Shown here one piece after another: positions 7,319 to 16,045 of a stretch of 64,000 nucleotides of DNA. Below the pieces are notes generated by a model. That model worked only from the letters and a program-made list of their open reading frames with translations, made no database searches and was not told where the DNA came from. How positions within the stretch are numbered: position 1 is the first letter of the stretch; each line of letters begins with the position of its first letter. A program made the position numbers and the translations under genes. The DNA is from Telluria mixta (GTDB lineage Bacteria > Pseudomonadota > Gammaproteobacteria > Burkholderiales > Burkholderiaceae_D), in the NCBI RefSeq assembly GCF_029223865.1, contig NZ_CP119520.1, positions 3,534,001-3,598,000 of the forward strand, in the 5' to 3' direction.

Positions 7319-8236
7319 TTACGCCTTCGGCTTCAGATAGCCGTGCATCCCCAGCCACCGTGAGAACGCATCGAACCATCCGGTGCTGGTGGTCGCCTTC
7401 TGGTACATGCCGAACCCGTGTCCGCCCTGTTCGAACAGGTGGAACTCGACGGGCCGCTTGGCCGTACGCCAGCTGTCGATGAGGCCGAAGCCGGCGTTGC
7501 CGAACAGCGGATCGTCCGCCGCCAGCCCGACGAACAGCGGCGGCGCATCGGCCGGCACCTTGACGGCGGCGAGCGGTCCGTAGATGTCGCCGATGAACGC
7601 GGGCTTCGCGTCCTGGCCGTACAAGGTCGTCGCCATCGTCAGCATCGCGCCGGCCGAAAAGCCCAGCATGCCGATGCGGTCCGGATCCACGTGCCACGTG
7701 CCCGCCCGCGCGCGCACGAGCGCGAACGCGGCGCGCGCGTCGGCGATCTGCGGCGCCAGCGTCACGGCCGGATTATCGGTCGGCGGACGGTTCGGGCGGG
7801 AAGCGCCCGAGAACATCTTCGCCATCTCGTCCGCGAATGCACCCATGTCCTGCGGGGTCTGGTTCAGGCGGTACTTCAGCACGAACGCGGCGACGCCCTG
7901 GTCGGCCAGCGCCTTCGCCACGTCCCAGCCCTCGTTGTTCATCGACAGCGTCCGGAAACCGCCGCCCGGCGCGACGATCACGGCGGCGCCCGTCGCCTTG
8001 GCGGGATCGGGCAGGAACGGCGTCAAGGTCGCAACCGTGACGTTGCGCGCGAAGACGCTGCCGTACTGGCTGTGCCAGCTCTCCTGCGCTTTCGCACCCG
8101 GCAGCGGGCCCGTGTTCAGCACGATGGCGTCCGGTTGCGCGGGCGCCGCGATGGGCGTCATCTTGTCGTTCTGCGCGTGCAGCGGAGCCGCGAGTGCGTA
8201 GGCGATGACGGTGGCAATCAACAGTCTGGTCTTCAT
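7319..8236 (-). CDS. Secreted alpha/beta hydrolase, esterase-like
   Basis: This 305-residue protein starts with a Sec signal peptide (cleavage near PLHAQ, residue 22). It has the alpha/beta hydrolase plan: an oxyanion region APGGGF, a nucleophile elbow GFSAG, an Asp candidate in LAADDPLFG, and a C-terminal histidine in QGGHGFG. It resembles acetyl-xylan esterases and dienelactone-hydrolase-like proteins found with glycosidases. It is encoded 22 bp downstream of the GH3 glycosidase gene on the same strand. A role in removing acyl groups from a plant polysaccharide is therefore a reasonable inference. The substrate is not proven by sequence. Confidence 0.85.
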   Translation of the reverse strand: MKTRLLIATVIAYALAAPLHAQNDKMTPIAAPAQPDAIVLNTGPLPGAKAQESWHSQYGSVFARNVTVATLTPFLPDPAKATGAAVIVAPGGGFRTLSMNNEGWDVAKALADQGVAAFVLKYRLNQTPQDMGAFADEMAKMFSGASRPNRPPTDNPAVTLAPQIADARAAFALVRARAGTWHVDPDRIGMLGFSAGAMLTMATTLYGQDAKPAFIGDIYGPLAAVKVPADAPPLFVGLAADDPLFGNAGFGLIDSWRTAKRPVEFHLFEQGGHGFGMYQKATTSTGWFDAFSRWLGMHGYLKPKA

Positions 8237-8258
8237 GTAGTCTCCTTGTTGTAATGGT

Positions 8259-10922
8259 TTATTGCGCCAGCACGACGGTCTGCTTCAAGGTCACCGTGCT
8301 GTCCTGCTGTGCCACGCCGGTGCCCGGCTGGCCCGAACCGACGGTCAGCTTGTACTGGCCGGGCGTGAGCTGGCGGACGCCGTCGCGCGTGACGAAACTG
8401 AGATCGCGCGGCGACAGGGTGAAGCTGACCTGTTTGCGCTCGCCGGCCTTCAGCGGCACGCGCTGGAAGCCGCGCAGTGCGAGACGCGGCGCCCCTTCGA
8501 ACGCGGGCGGCGTCAGGTACAGCTGCGCCACTTCGTCGCCGTCGCGCTTGCCCGTGTTGGCGACTTCCGTCGTGACGACGATGCCGTTCTCGGGCGATCC
8601 GCCGACCGGTTCGATGCGCAGCGGCGCATAGCTGAAGGTCGTGTACGAGAGGCCGGCGCCGAACGGATACACGGGCGTGCCCGTGTAGTAGCGGTAGGTG
8701 CGGCCCTGCATCGAGTAATCGTCGAACGGCGGCAGGTCGGCGAGGCTGCGGTAGAAGGTGAGGGGCAGGCGTCCGCCCGGATCGGTGCGGCCCGTCAGCA
8801 CGTCGGCGATGGCGGCGCCGCCGGACTGGCCCGGATACCACGCTTCCAGGATCGCGGCCGCGTTAATCTTTGCCCACGACAGGTCGATGGCGCTGCCGTT
8901 CATGACCACGACGACGAGCGGTTTGCCCAGCGCTTTCGCGCGTTCCAGCAGGGCGCGCTGCTCGGCCGGCAGGTCCAGCGACGTCTTGTCGCCGCCGGCG
9001 AAGCCCTCGACCTTGATGGCCATCTCTTCGCCTTCCAGGTCCGACGTCAGGCCGACGACGGCGACGATCACGTCGGCGTCCGCCGTGCCGGCCTTCAGGT
9101 CCTGCTCGGGCGCCGTCGAGATCCGTTTCCAGAACAGGCCGGGCACGCCCGTGGATCCTGTCTCGGCCTGGAAGCGCAGCGGATAGCGCTGGCCCTTTTC
9201 GAGGCGCACGTCGGTGAGCTTCAGCGGTTCGCCCCATTGCGAATAGGTCGACGCCTGCACGGCCGGCTTGCCGCCGACCTTCAGCTCGCCCTTCACGCCC
9301 GTCACGCCGAGGCGGTACATGCCCGATTCCGGCGCGACGAGGGCGCCGGTCCACACGACCTTGTGCTTGTCCGCGACGTCCTTGAACTGCAGCGCGTGCG
9401 ATTCCAGGCCCGGCTCCGTGCGGACCAGGACCGGCTTCGTGTCAGTGCCGTTGATGTACTCGGCGCGCAGGCCCGGCTTGCCGTCCGGCGTGCGCAGCGC
9501 GGTGGTCGGGACCGGGTCGCCGTCCGTGATCGACGCGGCGGCCGGCACGAGCGTCACGCGCGCCTGCGGCAGCACGCGGCGCAAGCCGTCGACGACGGAG
9601 ACCGGCGGCGCGGACTGCGTCGACGAATAATTCCCGCGCAGGACGCGCGTGGCATCGGCCAGCGGGCCGATCACGGCGACTTTTACGCCCGGCTTTAAAG
9701 GCAGCGTACCGTCGTTCTTCAGCAGCACGAGGCTCTTGTTTGCGGCCTGCAGCGCGAGGTCGCGATGTGTCGGCGTGTCGATTGCATTCACCGGCGTCTG
9801 GTTCGGCTTGCGCTGCGCGAGGCCCGCGAGGTCGCCGTTGCGGTAGCGCGCGGAGAACAGGCGGACGAGCGCCGTGTCGATGTCGCCCATGGAGATCAGG
9901 CCGCGCTTCCACGCTTCGCGGTAGCGCTCGCCGAGGCCCTTCGCATCGCCCAGGGTCTTCGTGTTGCACTCGTTGTCCGTGCCGGCCTTCAGCGCGACGG
10001 CCGCCGCCGCGGCGGGATCGGGCGCGTACTTGTGGTGCTCGTCGATGTCCGTGACGGCATCGCAGTCGGACACGACGTAACCCTTGAAGCCCCACGCGCC
10101 ACGCAGGTGCTCCTTCAGCAGCAGGTCGCTGCCGCAGGCCGGCTGGCCGTTGATGCGGTTGTAGGCGCACATGATCGACCCGGCCTTCGCATCGACGATG
10201 GCGGCGCGGAAGGCGGGTAAATACGTGTCCTCGAGGTCGTGGCGCGACACGAACACGTCGGCCACGTGGCGCGTCGATTCCGGCCCGCTGTGCACGGCGA
10301 AGTGCTTCGGCGTGGCGACGACGTCCGGCAGGTCCGGGTTCGGTCCCTGGATGCCCTGGATGAACGCGACGCCCAGTTGCGCCGTCAGGTACGGGTCCTC
10401 GCCATACGTCTCCTGGCCGCGGCCCCAGCGCGGGTCGCGGAAGATGTTGATGTTCGGCGACCACGTGTCGAGGCCCGTGCCGATCCTGCCCAGGTGGCCC
10501 GTCTGGCGGCCCAGCGTGTGCAGCGCACGCACTTCCGTGCTGATCGCGGACGCGACCTTGTGCACGAGCGGCGCGTCGAACGTCGCGGCGAGGCCGATGG
10601 GTTCGGGGAAGTTCGTGGTGGGCAAAGGGCCCAGCGCGCCGTGCAGCGACTCGGTCCACCAGTTATAGGCGGGGATGCCGAGGCGGGGCAGGGCAGGGGC
10701 GACGTTGAGCAGCTGGTCGATCTTCTCGTCCAGTGTCATTTTTTCGACCAGGTTGCGGGCGCGGGCGTCCGCGTCCGTGCGTGCGTCGGGCGATGTGGTG
10801 GTGGTCTGTGCTGCGGCCGGCATCGCCGCGGCGAGCATCAGGGCGCCGCACAGGGCGGTGCGCTTGATGCCTCTCGATAAGTCTCCTGCTTGACCAATTC
10901 GTTTGGTCTTATCTTTTTGCAT
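8259..10922 (-). CDS. Secreted GH3 beta-glycosidase (xylosidase/glucosidase type) with PA14 insert
   Basis: The protein has 887 residues and a signal peptide ending near MPAAAQ (residue 39). The N-terminal GH3 barrel shows the KHF motif at 206-208, and the likely nucleophile is Asp286 in VVSDCDAV. The run MCAYNRINGQPACGSD is typical of beta-xylosidase/alpha-arabinosidase-like GH3 enzymes. The C-terminal GH3 domain is interrupted by a PA14 domain, seen as LRAEYINGTDTKPV through to VPGLFWKR. A fibronectin-III-like domain closes the chain. The enzyme should trim terminal sugars from oligosaccharides in the periplasm, together with the downstream esterase. An inverted repeat at 10892-10908 lies within its first codons. 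Confidence 0.92.
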   Translation of the reverse strand: MQKDKTKRIGQAGDLSRGIKRTALCGALMLAAAMPAAAQTTTTSPDARTDADARARNLVEKMTLDEKIDQLLNVAPALPRLGIPAYNWWTESLHGALGPLPTTNFPEPIGLAATFDAPLVHKVASAISTEVRALHTLGRQTGHLGRIGTGLDTWSPNINIFRDPRWGRGQETYGEDPYLTAQLGVAFIQGIQGPNPDLPDVVATPKHFAVHSGPESTRHVADVFVSRHDLEDTYLPAFRAAIVDAKAGSIMCAYNRINGQPACGSDLLLKEHLRGAWGFKGYVVSDCDAVTDIDEHHKYAPDPAAAAAVALKAGTDNECNTKTLGDAKGLGERYREAWKRGLISMGDIDTALVRLFSARYRNGDLAGLAQRKPNQTPVNAIDTPTHRDLALQAANKSLVLLKNDGTLPLKPGVKVAVIGPLADATRVLRGNYSSTQSAPPVSVVDGLRRVLPQARVTLVPAAASITDGDPVPTTALRTPDGKPGLRAEYINGTDTKPVLVRTEPGLESHALQFKDVADKHKVVWTGALVAPESGMYRLGVTGVKGELKVGGKPAVQASTYSQWGEPLKLTDVRLEKGQRYPLRFQAETGSTGVPGLFWKRISTAPEQDLKAGTADADVIVAVVGLTSDLEGEEMAIKVEGFAGGDKTSLDLPAEQRALLERAKALGKPLVVVVMNGSAIDLSWAKINAAAILEAWYPGQSGGAAIADVLTGRTDPGGRLPLTFYRSLADLPPFDDYSMQGRTYRYYTGTPVYPFGAGLSYTTFSYAPLRIEPVGGSPENGIVVTTEVANTGKRDGDEVAQLYLTPPAFEGAPRLALRGFQRVPLKAGERKQVSFTLSPRDLSFVTRDGVRQLTPGQYKLTVGSGQPGTGVAQQDSTVTLKQTVVLAQ
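10892..10908. promoter_or_regulatory. Inverted repeat inside the first codons of the GH3 gene
   Basis: GACCAA and TTGGTC flank a 5-bp spacer (TTCGT). The repeat covers codons 5-10 of the GH3 gene. A palindrome here could be a repressor site or a translation-affecting hairpin. It may also be chance. Confidence 0.35.
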
Positions 10923-11266
10923 GGAATCTACCTTGGAAAGGTCATGCCATCGGAAGGGCTCCGTACATGATAGGTGAGTGGAAAATGATTGCGATAACAG
11001 TTTGCCCGGCTAAAACGGATCCACGCCGAGCGAGGATCAATGTAGTGCAGGAATTGTTCAGAAGCCAATAACTTTTTGGCGTGAACCGATATCGAAACAT
11101 GTATCTGTACAGTGCGGAGTCCCACTGTTACGTAACATTAATGTTATGCGCGAACATTTTTGCAATGTTGCGCTCGCGCATCGCCCAGATAGTTTCGTTG
11201 AGGAAAGTCAAAGTTGAGTCCATAATGGCCTCAACAGACGTATTGATTTCCAGCCGGCGCATCGTC
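10923..11266. other. Intergenic region between divergent GH3 and diguanylate cyclase genes
   Basis: This 344-bp gap is clearly more AT-rich than its surroundings and should hold both divergent promoters. The GH3 side has AAGG upstream of its ATG. The only strong element seen is the 14-bp palindrome TAACATTAATGTTA at 11133-11146. In-frame ATG codons at 11081 and 11225 extend the cyclase gene upstream but encode nothing recognisable. No RNA gene was identified. Confidence 0.5.
11133..11146. promoter_or_regulatory. Perfect 14-bp palindrome, candidate operator
   Basis: TAACATTAATGTTA is fully self-complementary and sits in the AT-rich gap between two divergent genes. The half-site TAACATT also occurs in the nested repeat at 4530-4571. 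No known regulator family is assigned. Confidence 0.4.
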
Positions 11267-13351
11267 ATGCCTTTCCCTCACCGCCTCGTCTCCCTCCTGA
11301 TCGCGACCGCCACCGTGCTTGGGCCGGCCGCGTACGCCGGTGCGCCCGCCGTCGATCCCAAGGCGGAAGTGGCAGCGATCTGGGAACTCGCGCAGGACTC
11401 CCCGCGCGCGGCGCTCGACCGCGTGCAGACCGCGCGCCGCGACCTGGGAGCGAATGCGCCCTACGAGGCCAGGCAGGCGCTGTTGCGCACGGAAACCTGG
11501 CTGCGCGAGGACCTGGGCCAGCAGGACGCGGCCTACACACTGGAACGCGAATCGCTGCAACTGGCGCAAGCCCGCGGCGACATGGCGGGCGCGGCGCTGG
11601 CCAGGCTGGCGCAGGTGCGCGAGCTGCTCGACGCCCACCGGCTGGACGATGCCCAGGCGCTGCTCGACAAGATCGTGGCGCAGGCGCCGAAGGACACGCC
11701 GCTGCAGTTCAAGGTGTCGGTCGAACGGGCGCAGGGCGACATCTTCAACCTGCGCGCGCGCTTCGACGACGCGCTGGCGGCCTATCTGCGCGGGCTGCGC
11801 CTGTTGCAGGGGCGGCCCGGCGAAAGCGGCAGGCGCGCCGTGCTGTACGCCCGGATCGCCCAGGTGTACGTCAATGCGGACAACCCCGCCAAGGCGATCG
11901 ACAGCGCCGACCTGGGACTGGTGGAAAAGAAGATGTCGCTGCGGCCGCTCGCGTCGCTGCAATTCACCCGGGCCATCGCGCTGGTCAGGCTCGGGCGGGA
12001 CCGCGAAGGTATCGCCGCGTTCGAGAATGCGCTGGCGACGGCGGTGCGTGCGGGATTGCAGGGCATGGAAGCAGCGGCCCGCGGCAATATCGCGGATTAT
12101 TATCTGCAGCACCACGACTACGTCCGCGCGGAAGCGGAAGCGCGCAAGGCCCTGGCCGTGTCGGAGAAGGGCAGCGCCCAGAACCTCATCCAGATGGCGC
12201 GCGCCAATCTCGGCTTTTCCCTGATGGGGCAGGGCCGCATCGACGCGGGCCTGCCCTGGGTCGACGGCGTCATCGCGCACCTGCGCAAGGAGAAGCTCAC
12301 CGGGGACCTCGAGGCAATGCTGGACGAGAAGGGCCGCATGCTGGAGCGGGCGGGCCAGTACCAGCAGGCGCTGGCGGCCGTGCGCGAGCAGCAGTCGCTG
12401 CAGCAGCAGGACGCCCGCGCCACGCGCGACCGCGCGATCGCGACCTTGCAGGAAGAATTCGACGCGCACCGCCGCAGCCAGCAGATTGCTCTGCTGCAGC
12501 GCGAGAACCGATTGAAGGATGCGGAGCTGAGTAATCGCCGCACCGTGCAGCTGGCGACGACGTTTGCCGCCGTGCTGACGGTGCTCGCGGGCGCCGTCGT
12601 GACGGTCCTGTACCGGCGCACGGCGCGCAGCAACGCGCGGCTGAAGGAATTGAACGTGCAGCTCGAATTCGGTTCGACGCACGACGCCCTGACGGGCCTG
12701 CACAACCGCCGCTCGCTGACGAACCGGATGAGTGTCCGCAAGGACGAACGCCGGCATCCGGTGGCGGACGCCGTCGACTGCTTCGTGCTGGTGGACATCG
12801 ATCATTTCAAGAGCATCAACGACCGCTGGGGCCACGGCGCGGGCGATGCCGTTCTTGTCGATATCGCGCGCCGCCTTGCTGCGGCCGTACGCGATACCGA
12901 CATGGTGGTGCGCTGGGGCGGCGAGGAATTCATGATCCACGCGCCCGCCATGGACCCGGCCAGCATCGCCGGCATGGCGGAGCGGATCCTGGACGCGGTG
13001 GGCGGCAAGCCCGTCGACGCGGGCACATGCGCGATCCCGGTGACGCTCACCGCGGGCATCGTCGCGCTGGCGGGCGCGGGCACCGCGTTCGACTGGCAGT
13101 GTGCCGTGCGCCTGGCCGACTGGGCGCTTTACCAGGGCAAGGCGCAGGGCCGCAACCAGGCCCGCATCGTGACCCGCCTGTACGCGCCGGCGGACACGGT
13201 GATGGCGGCGCTCGACCGTGACGGCGCGGACGTGGCTTCCTGGCTGGCGCTGGCCTGCGTGCACGGCCCGCGCCAACCGGTCGGACGCCCTGCGGCGGCG
13301 GCCACGCGCGACACGGCCGGCGGCACCCTGCACCGCATGGCGCGTGCCTGA
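11267..13351 (+). CDS. Diguanylate cyclase with periplasmic TPR sensor domain
   Basis: The protein has 694 residues from the chosen start MPFPHRLVSLL. A signal peptide (to about AAYAGA) leads into some 350 residues of TPR-like helices. One membrane helix follows at about 425-445, and then a cytoplasmic GGDEF domain. The active site reads RWGGEEF (549-555), so the enzyme should make cyclic-di-GMP from two GTP. The I-site RxxD (RDTD) lies exactly five residues before GGEEF, which predicts product inhibition. About 90 residues after the domain have no known fold. The TPR part may sense a peptide or protein partner outside the membrane. In-frame ATGs at 11225 and 11081 are alternatives; the signal peptide favours 11267. 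Confidence 0.88.
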   Translation: MPFPHRLVSLLIATATVLGPAAYAGAPAVDPKAEVAAIWELAQDSPRAALDRVQTARRDLGANAPYEARQALLRTETWLREDLGQQDAAYTLERESLQLAQARGDMAGAALARLAQVRELLDAHRLDDAQALLDKIVAQAPKDTPLQFKVSVERAQGDIFNLRARFDDALAAYLRGLRLLQGRPGESGRRAVLYARIAQVYVNADNPAKAIDSADLGLVEKKMSLRPLASLQFTRAIALVRLGRDREGIAAFENALATAVRAGLQGMEAAARGNIADYYLQHHDYVRAEAEARKALAVSEKGSAQNLIQMARANLGFSLMGQGRIDAGLPWVDGVIAHLRKEKLTGDLEAMLDEKGRMLERAGQYQQALAAVREQQSLQQQDARATRDRAIATLQEEFDAHRRSQQIALLQRENRLKDAELSNRRTVQLATTFAAVLTVLAGAVVTVLYRRTARSNARLKELNVQLEFGSTHDALTGLHNRRSLTNRMSVRKDERRHPVADAVDCFVLVDIDHFKSINDRWGHGAGDAVLVDIARRLAAAVRDTDMVVRWGGEEFMIHAPAMDPASIAGMAERILDAVGGKPVDAGTCAIPVTLTAGIVALAGAGTAFDWQCAVRLADWALYQGKAQGRNQARIVTRLYAPADTVMAALDRDGADVASWLALACVHGPRQPVGRPAAAATRDTAGGTLHRMARA

Positions 13352-13367
13352 CGGGGCAGCCCGCCGG

Positions 13368-13847
13368 TCATCCCCGTCGCGCTGCCTCGATCGCGGCGAC
13401 GTCGATCTTCTTCATCTCCATCATCGCGTTGAACGCGCGCTTGGCCGCGGCCCGGTCGGTGCCCGTAAACGCTTCCATCAGCACGCGCGGCGTGATCTGC
13501 CACGAGACGCCCCAGCGGTCGCGGCACCAGCCGCAGGCATTCTCCTGGCCGCCGTTGCCGACGATCGCATTCCACAGCCGGTCGGTTTCTTCCTGGTCCT
13601 CGGTCGAGACCTGGAACGAGAACGCGTCGGTATGCTGGACGCCTGGACCGCCGTTCAGGCCGAGGCACGGGATGCCCATCACGGTGAACTCCACCGTCAG
13701 GACACTGCCTTCCTGGCCGGCCGGATAGTCGCCCGGCGCGCGGTGGACGGCGCCCACCGAGCTGTCGGGGAACGTCTGCGCATAGAACGTCGCCGCGTCC
13801 AGGGCATCGTTGTCGTACCACAGGCAAATCGTGTTCTTGTTGATCAT
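13368..13847 (-). CDS. VOC-family (PhnB/glyoxalase-like) protein
   Basis: The protein has 159 residues from MINKNTICLWYDND. It resembles the 3-demethylubiquinone-9 methyltransferase-like branch of the vicinal oxygen chelate superfamily (PhnB type). Supporting features are the strand pattern FYAQTFPDSSV, the VEFTVMGIPCLGLNGGP segment with a Phe-rich strand after it, and the repeated fold containing CGWCRDRWGVSWQITP. Despite the old name these proteins are not shown to be methyltransferases, and their substrate is unknown. The start at 13847 is preceded by GGGAGACGAG. A start at 13892 would add 15 unrelated residues. It is convergent with the cyclase gene. Confidence 0.85.
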   Translation of the reverse strand: MINKNTICLWYDNDALDAATFYAQTFPDSSVGAVHRAPGDYPAGQEGSVLTVEFTVMGIPCLGLNGGPGVQHTDAFSFQVSTEDQEETDRLWNAIVGNGGQENACGWCRDRWGVSWQITPRVLMEAFTGTDRAAAKRAFNAMMEMKKIDVAAIEAARRG

Positions 13848-13902
13848 CTCGTCTCCCTTCGTGGTCTGGAAATGGAGCGGAAACGATAGCACGACCGGCG
13901 CG

Positions 13903-14808
13903 TCATGCGACCAGTTGCGCGCAACGCTCCGTCAATAACGCGTGCAGTTGCCGCACGGCCGGCGAGAACTGCCGCCGGTGCGGGCAGACCATCGACAGCG
14001 GGGCCGGTTCGCCCGGCTGATCCGGCAGCAGCAGGCGCAGGCGGCCGGCGCGCACGTCCGTCACCACGTCGATCCACGAACGGTAGGCGATGCCTTCGCC
14101 GGCCAGCGTCCAGCGCCGCACGACGTCGGCGTCGTCGCTCGCGAGCGCGCCCTTGACGTGCACGATGCGCCGCGACTTCCCGGCCGGGAACACCCATTTG
14201 TCGTACACGCGTCCATGCATCTGCCACAGCAGGCAGCTGTGGCGCTGCAGGTCGTCCAGCGATTGCGGCTCGCCGCATTGTTCCAGGTAGCCGGGCGAGG
14301 CGACGAGCACGCGCCGGTTGTCGGGTGCGAGGGGCAGGGCGATGAAGCTGGCGTCCGCGTGCTGGCCGTAGCGGATCGCGATGTCGACGGGGTCGCGGAA
14401 CACATCCGCCACCTGATCCGACAGCTGCAGGCGCATCTCCAGGCGCGGATGGCGGCGCCGGAAGTCGCCCAGCCACGGCAGCAGGATGTTGCGGCCGAAG
14501 TCGGACGGCGCCGCCAGCAGCAGCGTGCCCGTGAGCTCGGCGTCGTCGCGCCGCATCGCGTCGCGGCCGCTGTGCAGCAGGTCGATGATCTCGCGCGCGT
14601 ACGGCAGGTAGCGTTCGCCCTCGTCCGTCAGGCGCAGGCTGCGCGTGGAGCGGGCGAACAGGCGCAGGTCGAGATCGCGCTCGAGCCGCATGATGGCCGC
14701 GCTCACCTGGCCGGGCAGCAGGTTCGCTTCGCGCGCCGCCTTGGAAAAGCTGCCGCACGCGGCCGTGCGGACGAACAGGGCAAGGTCTTCGAACCGGACC
14801 ATTTTCAC
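13903..14808 (-). CDS. LysR-family transcriptional regulator
   Basis: The protein has 301 residues. The N-terminal winged helix-turn-helix is clear in FEDLALFVRTAACGSFSKAA, then REANLLPGQVSAAIMRLERD and LDLRLFARSTRSLRLTDEGE. The remaining 210 residues form the usual periplasmic-binding-protein-like effector domain. It is divergent from the Yellow-like/nitroreductase operon, with a 122-bp gap that holds an LTTR-like palindrome at 14861-14873. It therefore probably controls that operon and itself. The inducer is unknown. Confidence 0.92.
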   Translation of the reverse strand: MKMVRFEDLALFVRTAACGSFSKAAREANLLPGQVSAAIMRLERDLDLRLFARSTRSLRLTDEGERYLPYAREIIDLLHSGRDAMRRDDAELTGTLLLAAPSDFGRNILLPWLGDFRRRHPRLEMRLQLSDQVADVFRDPVDIAIRYGQHADASFIALPLAPDNRRVLVASPGYLEQCGEPQSLDDLQRHSCLLWQMHGRVYDKWVFPAGKSRRIVHVKGALASDDADVVRRWTLAGEGIAYRSWIDVVTDVRAGRLRLLLPDQPGEPAPLSMVCPHRRQFSPAVRQLHALLTERCAQLVA

Positions 14809-14860
14809 GCCGCGAGTGAAACTGCTGACCGATTACCCCGGTTTTTTGATTGCTCGACGC

Positions 14861-14873
14861 TCCATATCATGGA
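14861..14873. promoter_or_regulatory. LysR-type T-N11-A palindrome
   Basis: TCCAT-ATC-ATGGA is a perfect interrupted palindrome of 13 bp that fits the T-N11-A rule for LysR-family sites. It lies midway between the divergent lysR gene and the operon starting at 14931. Confidence 0.5.
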
Positions 14874-14930
14874 CGCATCCTTTCAGGAAACAAAGCAGTC
14901 GAGAGTCTACACAACCTTCAGGAGCCAGAC

Positions 14931-16034
14931 ATGAAACGATTGATGATCGCCGCCGCCCTTGCCGCCGCGCTTGTGACCGCCCAGGCAGCCGCCCCGGCCA
15001 AAATCGAGCGCGTGGCCGAATTCACGGGCGCCATGCCCACCGGCGTCACCGTCAGCGAGGACGGCCGCATCTTCGTCAACTTCCCGCGCTGGGGCGACGA
15101 CGTGCCGTTCACCGTGGCGGAACTGCGCAACGGCAAGCCGGTCGCGTATCCGGATGCGGCGTTCAACCGCGAGGCCGCCGACCCGGCCAAGGGCCTGATC
15201 AGTGTGCAGAGCGTCGTCGCCGACGGCCGCGGCCGCGTGTGGATCCTCGACACGGCCGCCCCCGGCTTCGCCGCACCGAAAGCGGGCGGCGCCAAGCTCG
15301 TTGCCGTCGACCTCGAGACGAACAGGATCGTCAAGACCGTCGTGTTCCCGTCGAACGTCATCCTGTCGACGACGTACGTGAACGACATGCGCTTCGATTT
15401 CCGCGTCGGCAGCGAAGGCGTCGCCTACGTGACGGATTCGTCGATCAAGGGCCCGGGCGCGCTGATCGTGCTCGACCTCGCGACGGGCAAGGCGCTGCGC
15501 CGCCTGAGCGGCCATGCATCGACGTCGCCGGCGCCGGGTTTTGTGGCGACCATCCACGGCAAGCCGCTGGCCGCCACGGGCCCGGACGGCAAGCCGCAGC
15601 CGTTCAACGTCGCGGCGGACGGCATTGCGCTGTCGCCGGATGGCGAAACCCTGTACTTCTGCGCGCTGTCGAGCCGCACGCTGTACGCGGTGCCGACACG
15701 GTTGCTGCGCGACCCGAACGCCACCGACGCGGACATCGCGCAAGCCGTGCGCAACCTGGGCGACAAAGGCGCATCGGATGGACTCGAAGCGGATGCGAAG
15801 GGCAACGTCTACGGCGGCGACTACGAGCACGACGCACTGCGCAAGCTGGCTCCCGGCGGCACATGGACCACGATCGCACAAGGCCCGGACATGTCGTGGC
15901 CGGACACGCTGTCGGTCGGCCCGGACGGCTACCTGTACGTGATCGCCAACCAGCTGCACCGCCAGGCCGGCTTCAACGGGGGCAAGGACCTGCGCCAGAA
16001 ACCATATCGCCTGCTGCGCGTGAAGATCGACTGA
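14931..16034 (+). CDS. Secreted Yellow / major royal jelly protein-like beta-propeller
   Basis: The protein has 367 residues with a signal peptide (AAALAAALVTAQAAAPA). The mature chain matches the bacterial Yellow/MRJP (L-dopachrome tautomerase-related) family. Examples are GVTVSEDGRIFVNFPRWGDD near the N-terminus, GRGRVWILDTAAPGF, and FRVGSEGVAYVTDSSIKGPG. Repeats of this sort make a six-bladed propeller. The enzymatic role in bacteria is not established; lactonase-like or ligand-binding functions are possible. The ATG at 14931 follows an AGGAG. It is 11 bp upstream of the nitroreductase gene, so the two form an operon opposite the LysR regulator. Confidence 0.85.
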   Translation: MKRLMIAAALAAALVTAQAAAPAKIERVAEFTGAMPTGVTVSEDGRIFVNFPRWGDDVPFTVAELRNGKPVAYPDAAFNREAADPAKGLISVQSVVADGRGRVWILDTAAPGFAAPKAGGAKLVAVDLETNRIVKTVVFPSNVILSTTYVNDMRFDFRVGSEGVAYVTDSSIKGPGALIVLDLATGKALRRLSGHASTSPAPGFVATIHGKPLAATGPDGKPQPFNVAADGIALSPDGETLYFCALSSRTLYAVPTRLLRDPNATDADIAQAVRNLGDKGASDGLEADAKGNVYGGDYEHDALRKLAPGGTWTTIAQGPDMSWPDTLSVGPDGYLYVIANQLHRQAGFNGGKDLRQKPYRLLRVKID

Positions 16035-16045
16035 AGGAGAACACC

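Noticed and set aside
11231..13333. 700-residue open frame opposite the diguanylate cyclase gene
   Set aside because: The plus strand encodes TPR and GGDEF domains; the antisense frame has no recognisable motif.
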